Source of the DNA: Epsilonproteobacteria bacterium tcs-49 | GTDB taxonomy: Bacteria; Campylobacterota; Campylobacteria; Campylobacterales; Sulfurovaceae | Length of the DNA stretch: 64,000 nucleotides | Assembly (NCBI GenBank): GCA_002049495.1 | Contig: LLYS01000003.1 | Span: 62,001-126,000, forward strand | Direction: 5' to 3' | Shown: in pieces, positions 63,365 to 64,000 of the stretch | Layout of the letters: every line of letters begins with the position of its first letter | Position numbering within the stretch: position 1 is the stretch's first letter | Position numbers and translations under genes: made by a program | The notes under the pieces: generated by a model | Database searches by the model: none | The model's input: only the letters and a program-made list of their open reading frames with translations | What the model was told of the DNA's origin: nothing

Positions 63365-63380
63365 TCCCGCTTTTGCGGGA
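63365..63380 (+). terminator. Hairpin after fccB
   Basis: TCCCGC, loop TTTT, GCGGGA, 10 bases past the fccB stop and before the convergent HAD gene. Confidence 0.5.
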
Positions 63381-63399
63381 GCGCTGCTTTGGGGAAGTT

Positions 63400-64000
63400 T
63401 CAGGATTTCAGATTGGTTAAAAACCCCTGTAACTCCTCTATATTCTCCATGCAGCCTTCACTCCCGCCGTGGTCGGTAAAACCCCAGTTGACCAGAACGT
63501 GCTCGATCCCCGCCGCCTGCGCGGCGCGCTTGTCTTTGTGCGAATCGCCGATAAGCAGCGTGCGGTCTTTGCCGTAGGAGTAGCGCCCCAGCGTCTTTTC
63601 CAGCATTTCGGGGTGGGGTTTGGGGTTTTGTACCATATCCGCCCCGATGATCAGATCAAAGTGGGCGTCCACTTCAAGGTGCGACAGTATGCGCTTGGCA
63701 AAGTCGGTGTGGGCGTTGGTGGCGATGGTGAGGGTATACTCGCGGCTGCACTCTTTTAAAAGTTTTCCCATCCCCTCATACAGCTCCACGCCGACGATGC
63801 AGTTTTCATGGTAATACTCTTCAAAGAGCCGGCTTTGTTCCGCCGTAAAGTGCTTTGTCCCGTAGAAATATTTTGCGGAGTTGATGTCGGGGTCGTTGAG
63901 TGTTTGCAGCATCCGCTTGGGCTCCATAGGCTCTAAACCCAGCTGTGAACGGACGTAGTTGATGGTCTTGGCGATCATCGCCCCCGTATTGACCACCGTC
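63400..64000 (-). CDS. HAD-superfamily phosphatase (5' end outside window)
   Basis: The frame is open to the right edge, where it reads TVVNTGAMIAKT, the end of a DGTVVNTG-type HAD nucleophile loop, so only a few N-terminal residues are missing. Motif II is IATNAHTD, motif III the lysine in NPKPHPEML, and motif IV LIGDSHKDKRAAQ. This is the phosphoglycolate phosphatase (Gph) pattern. The substrate is probably a small phosphate ester such as phosphoglycolate. Confidence 0.85.
   Translation of the reverse strand, partial: TVVNTGAMIAKTINYVRSQLGLEPMEPKRMLQTLNDPDINSAKYFYGTKHFTAEQSRLFEEYYHENCIVGVELYEGMGKLLKECSREYTLTIATNAHTDFAKRILSHLEVDAHFDLIIGADMVQNPKPHPEMLEKTLGRYSYGKDRTLLIGDSHKDKRAAQAAGIEHVLVNWGFTDHGGSEGCMENIEELQGFLTNLKS

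Noticed and set aside
1-64000. CRISPR arrays, insertion sequences, phage genes or integrase/attachment sites
   Set aside because: No regularly spaced direct repeats, transposase-like proteins or integrase-like proteins were found despite the mosaic composition.

Overview
The window looks like a chromosome segment from a sulfur-oxidising member of the Campylobacterota (Epsilonproteobacteria), of Sulfurovum/Sulfurimonas type. This rests on the thrS-infC-rpmI-rplT block, a Campylobacter-like PglB oligosaccharyltransferase, a Tat-exported flavocytochrome-c-type sulfide dehydrogenase, and overall gene style. The genus is inference. There are no rRNA genes, insertion sequences, integrases or CRISPR arrays. 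One tRNA gene (Val, GAC) is present. Both window edges cut through genes.

Bases 1-43400 are one very large surface-glycan locus, read almost entirely on the minus strand (transcription runs from high to low coordinates). From its upstream end it holds: (i) galU, a Wzz-like protein, ugd, a pglB/STT3 oligosaccharyltransferase and manC. (ii) A transcription unit led by metK and a Nudix hydrolase, then an APS-reductase-type CysH, a GT2 glycosyltransferase, a FlaA1-type dehydratase, a persulfide-dioxygenase/rhodanese protein, a UDP-sulfoquinovose synthase (SQD1/Agl3 type), a PglK-like ABC flippase, a GalE-like epimerase, a KdnB-like iron alcohol dehydrogenase with a PLP aminotransferase, and an MBOAT/SGNH acyl-transfer pair. 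(iii) A nonulosonate-type unit: a cytidylyltransferase/PseG-like fusion, SpsF-like, NeuB-like, a DUF4910 protein, FemAB-like, a sugar methyltransferase, radical SAM, a sulfotransferase, an LIC12162-family protein and a HAD phosphatase. (iv) A lone plus-strand AEC transporter whose promoter overlaps the next divergent unit. (v) A CMP-synthetase, HpcH/HpaI aldolase, 2-hydroxyacid dehydrogenase, SDR and cyclase cassette, followed by a TIGR04326-like protein, rfbF, rfbG, an RmlC-like epimerase, a second sulfotransferase, a DegT aminotransferase and a GT2.

The central idea is that the unit from 35133 down to 22752 contains a supply line for a sulfonated sugar. CysH and the persulfide dioxygenase can both yield sulfite, and the next gene makes UDP-sulfoquinovose from UDP-glucose and sulfite. 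GalU in the same locus makes UDP-glucose. A PglK-like flippase and a catalytically complete PglB lie in the same locus, so a sulfoquinovose-bearing glycan, possibly N-linked to protein, is a testable prediction. Two PAPS-type sulfotransferases suggest O-sulfation as well.

Bases 43500-64000 are mostly housekeeping: mgtE (apparently lacking a standard start codon), a CNNM/CBS transporter, a coiled-coil pair, a D-2-hydroxyacid dehydrogenase, rplT, rpmI, infC, thrS, tRNA-Val, ilvD, a FIST-GGDEF-EAL protein, prfA, rpsT, glmM, lspA, a dGTPase gene interrupted by an in-frame TAG, ferritin, a small exported protein with the sulfide dehydrogenase, and a HAD phosphatase cut by the window edge.
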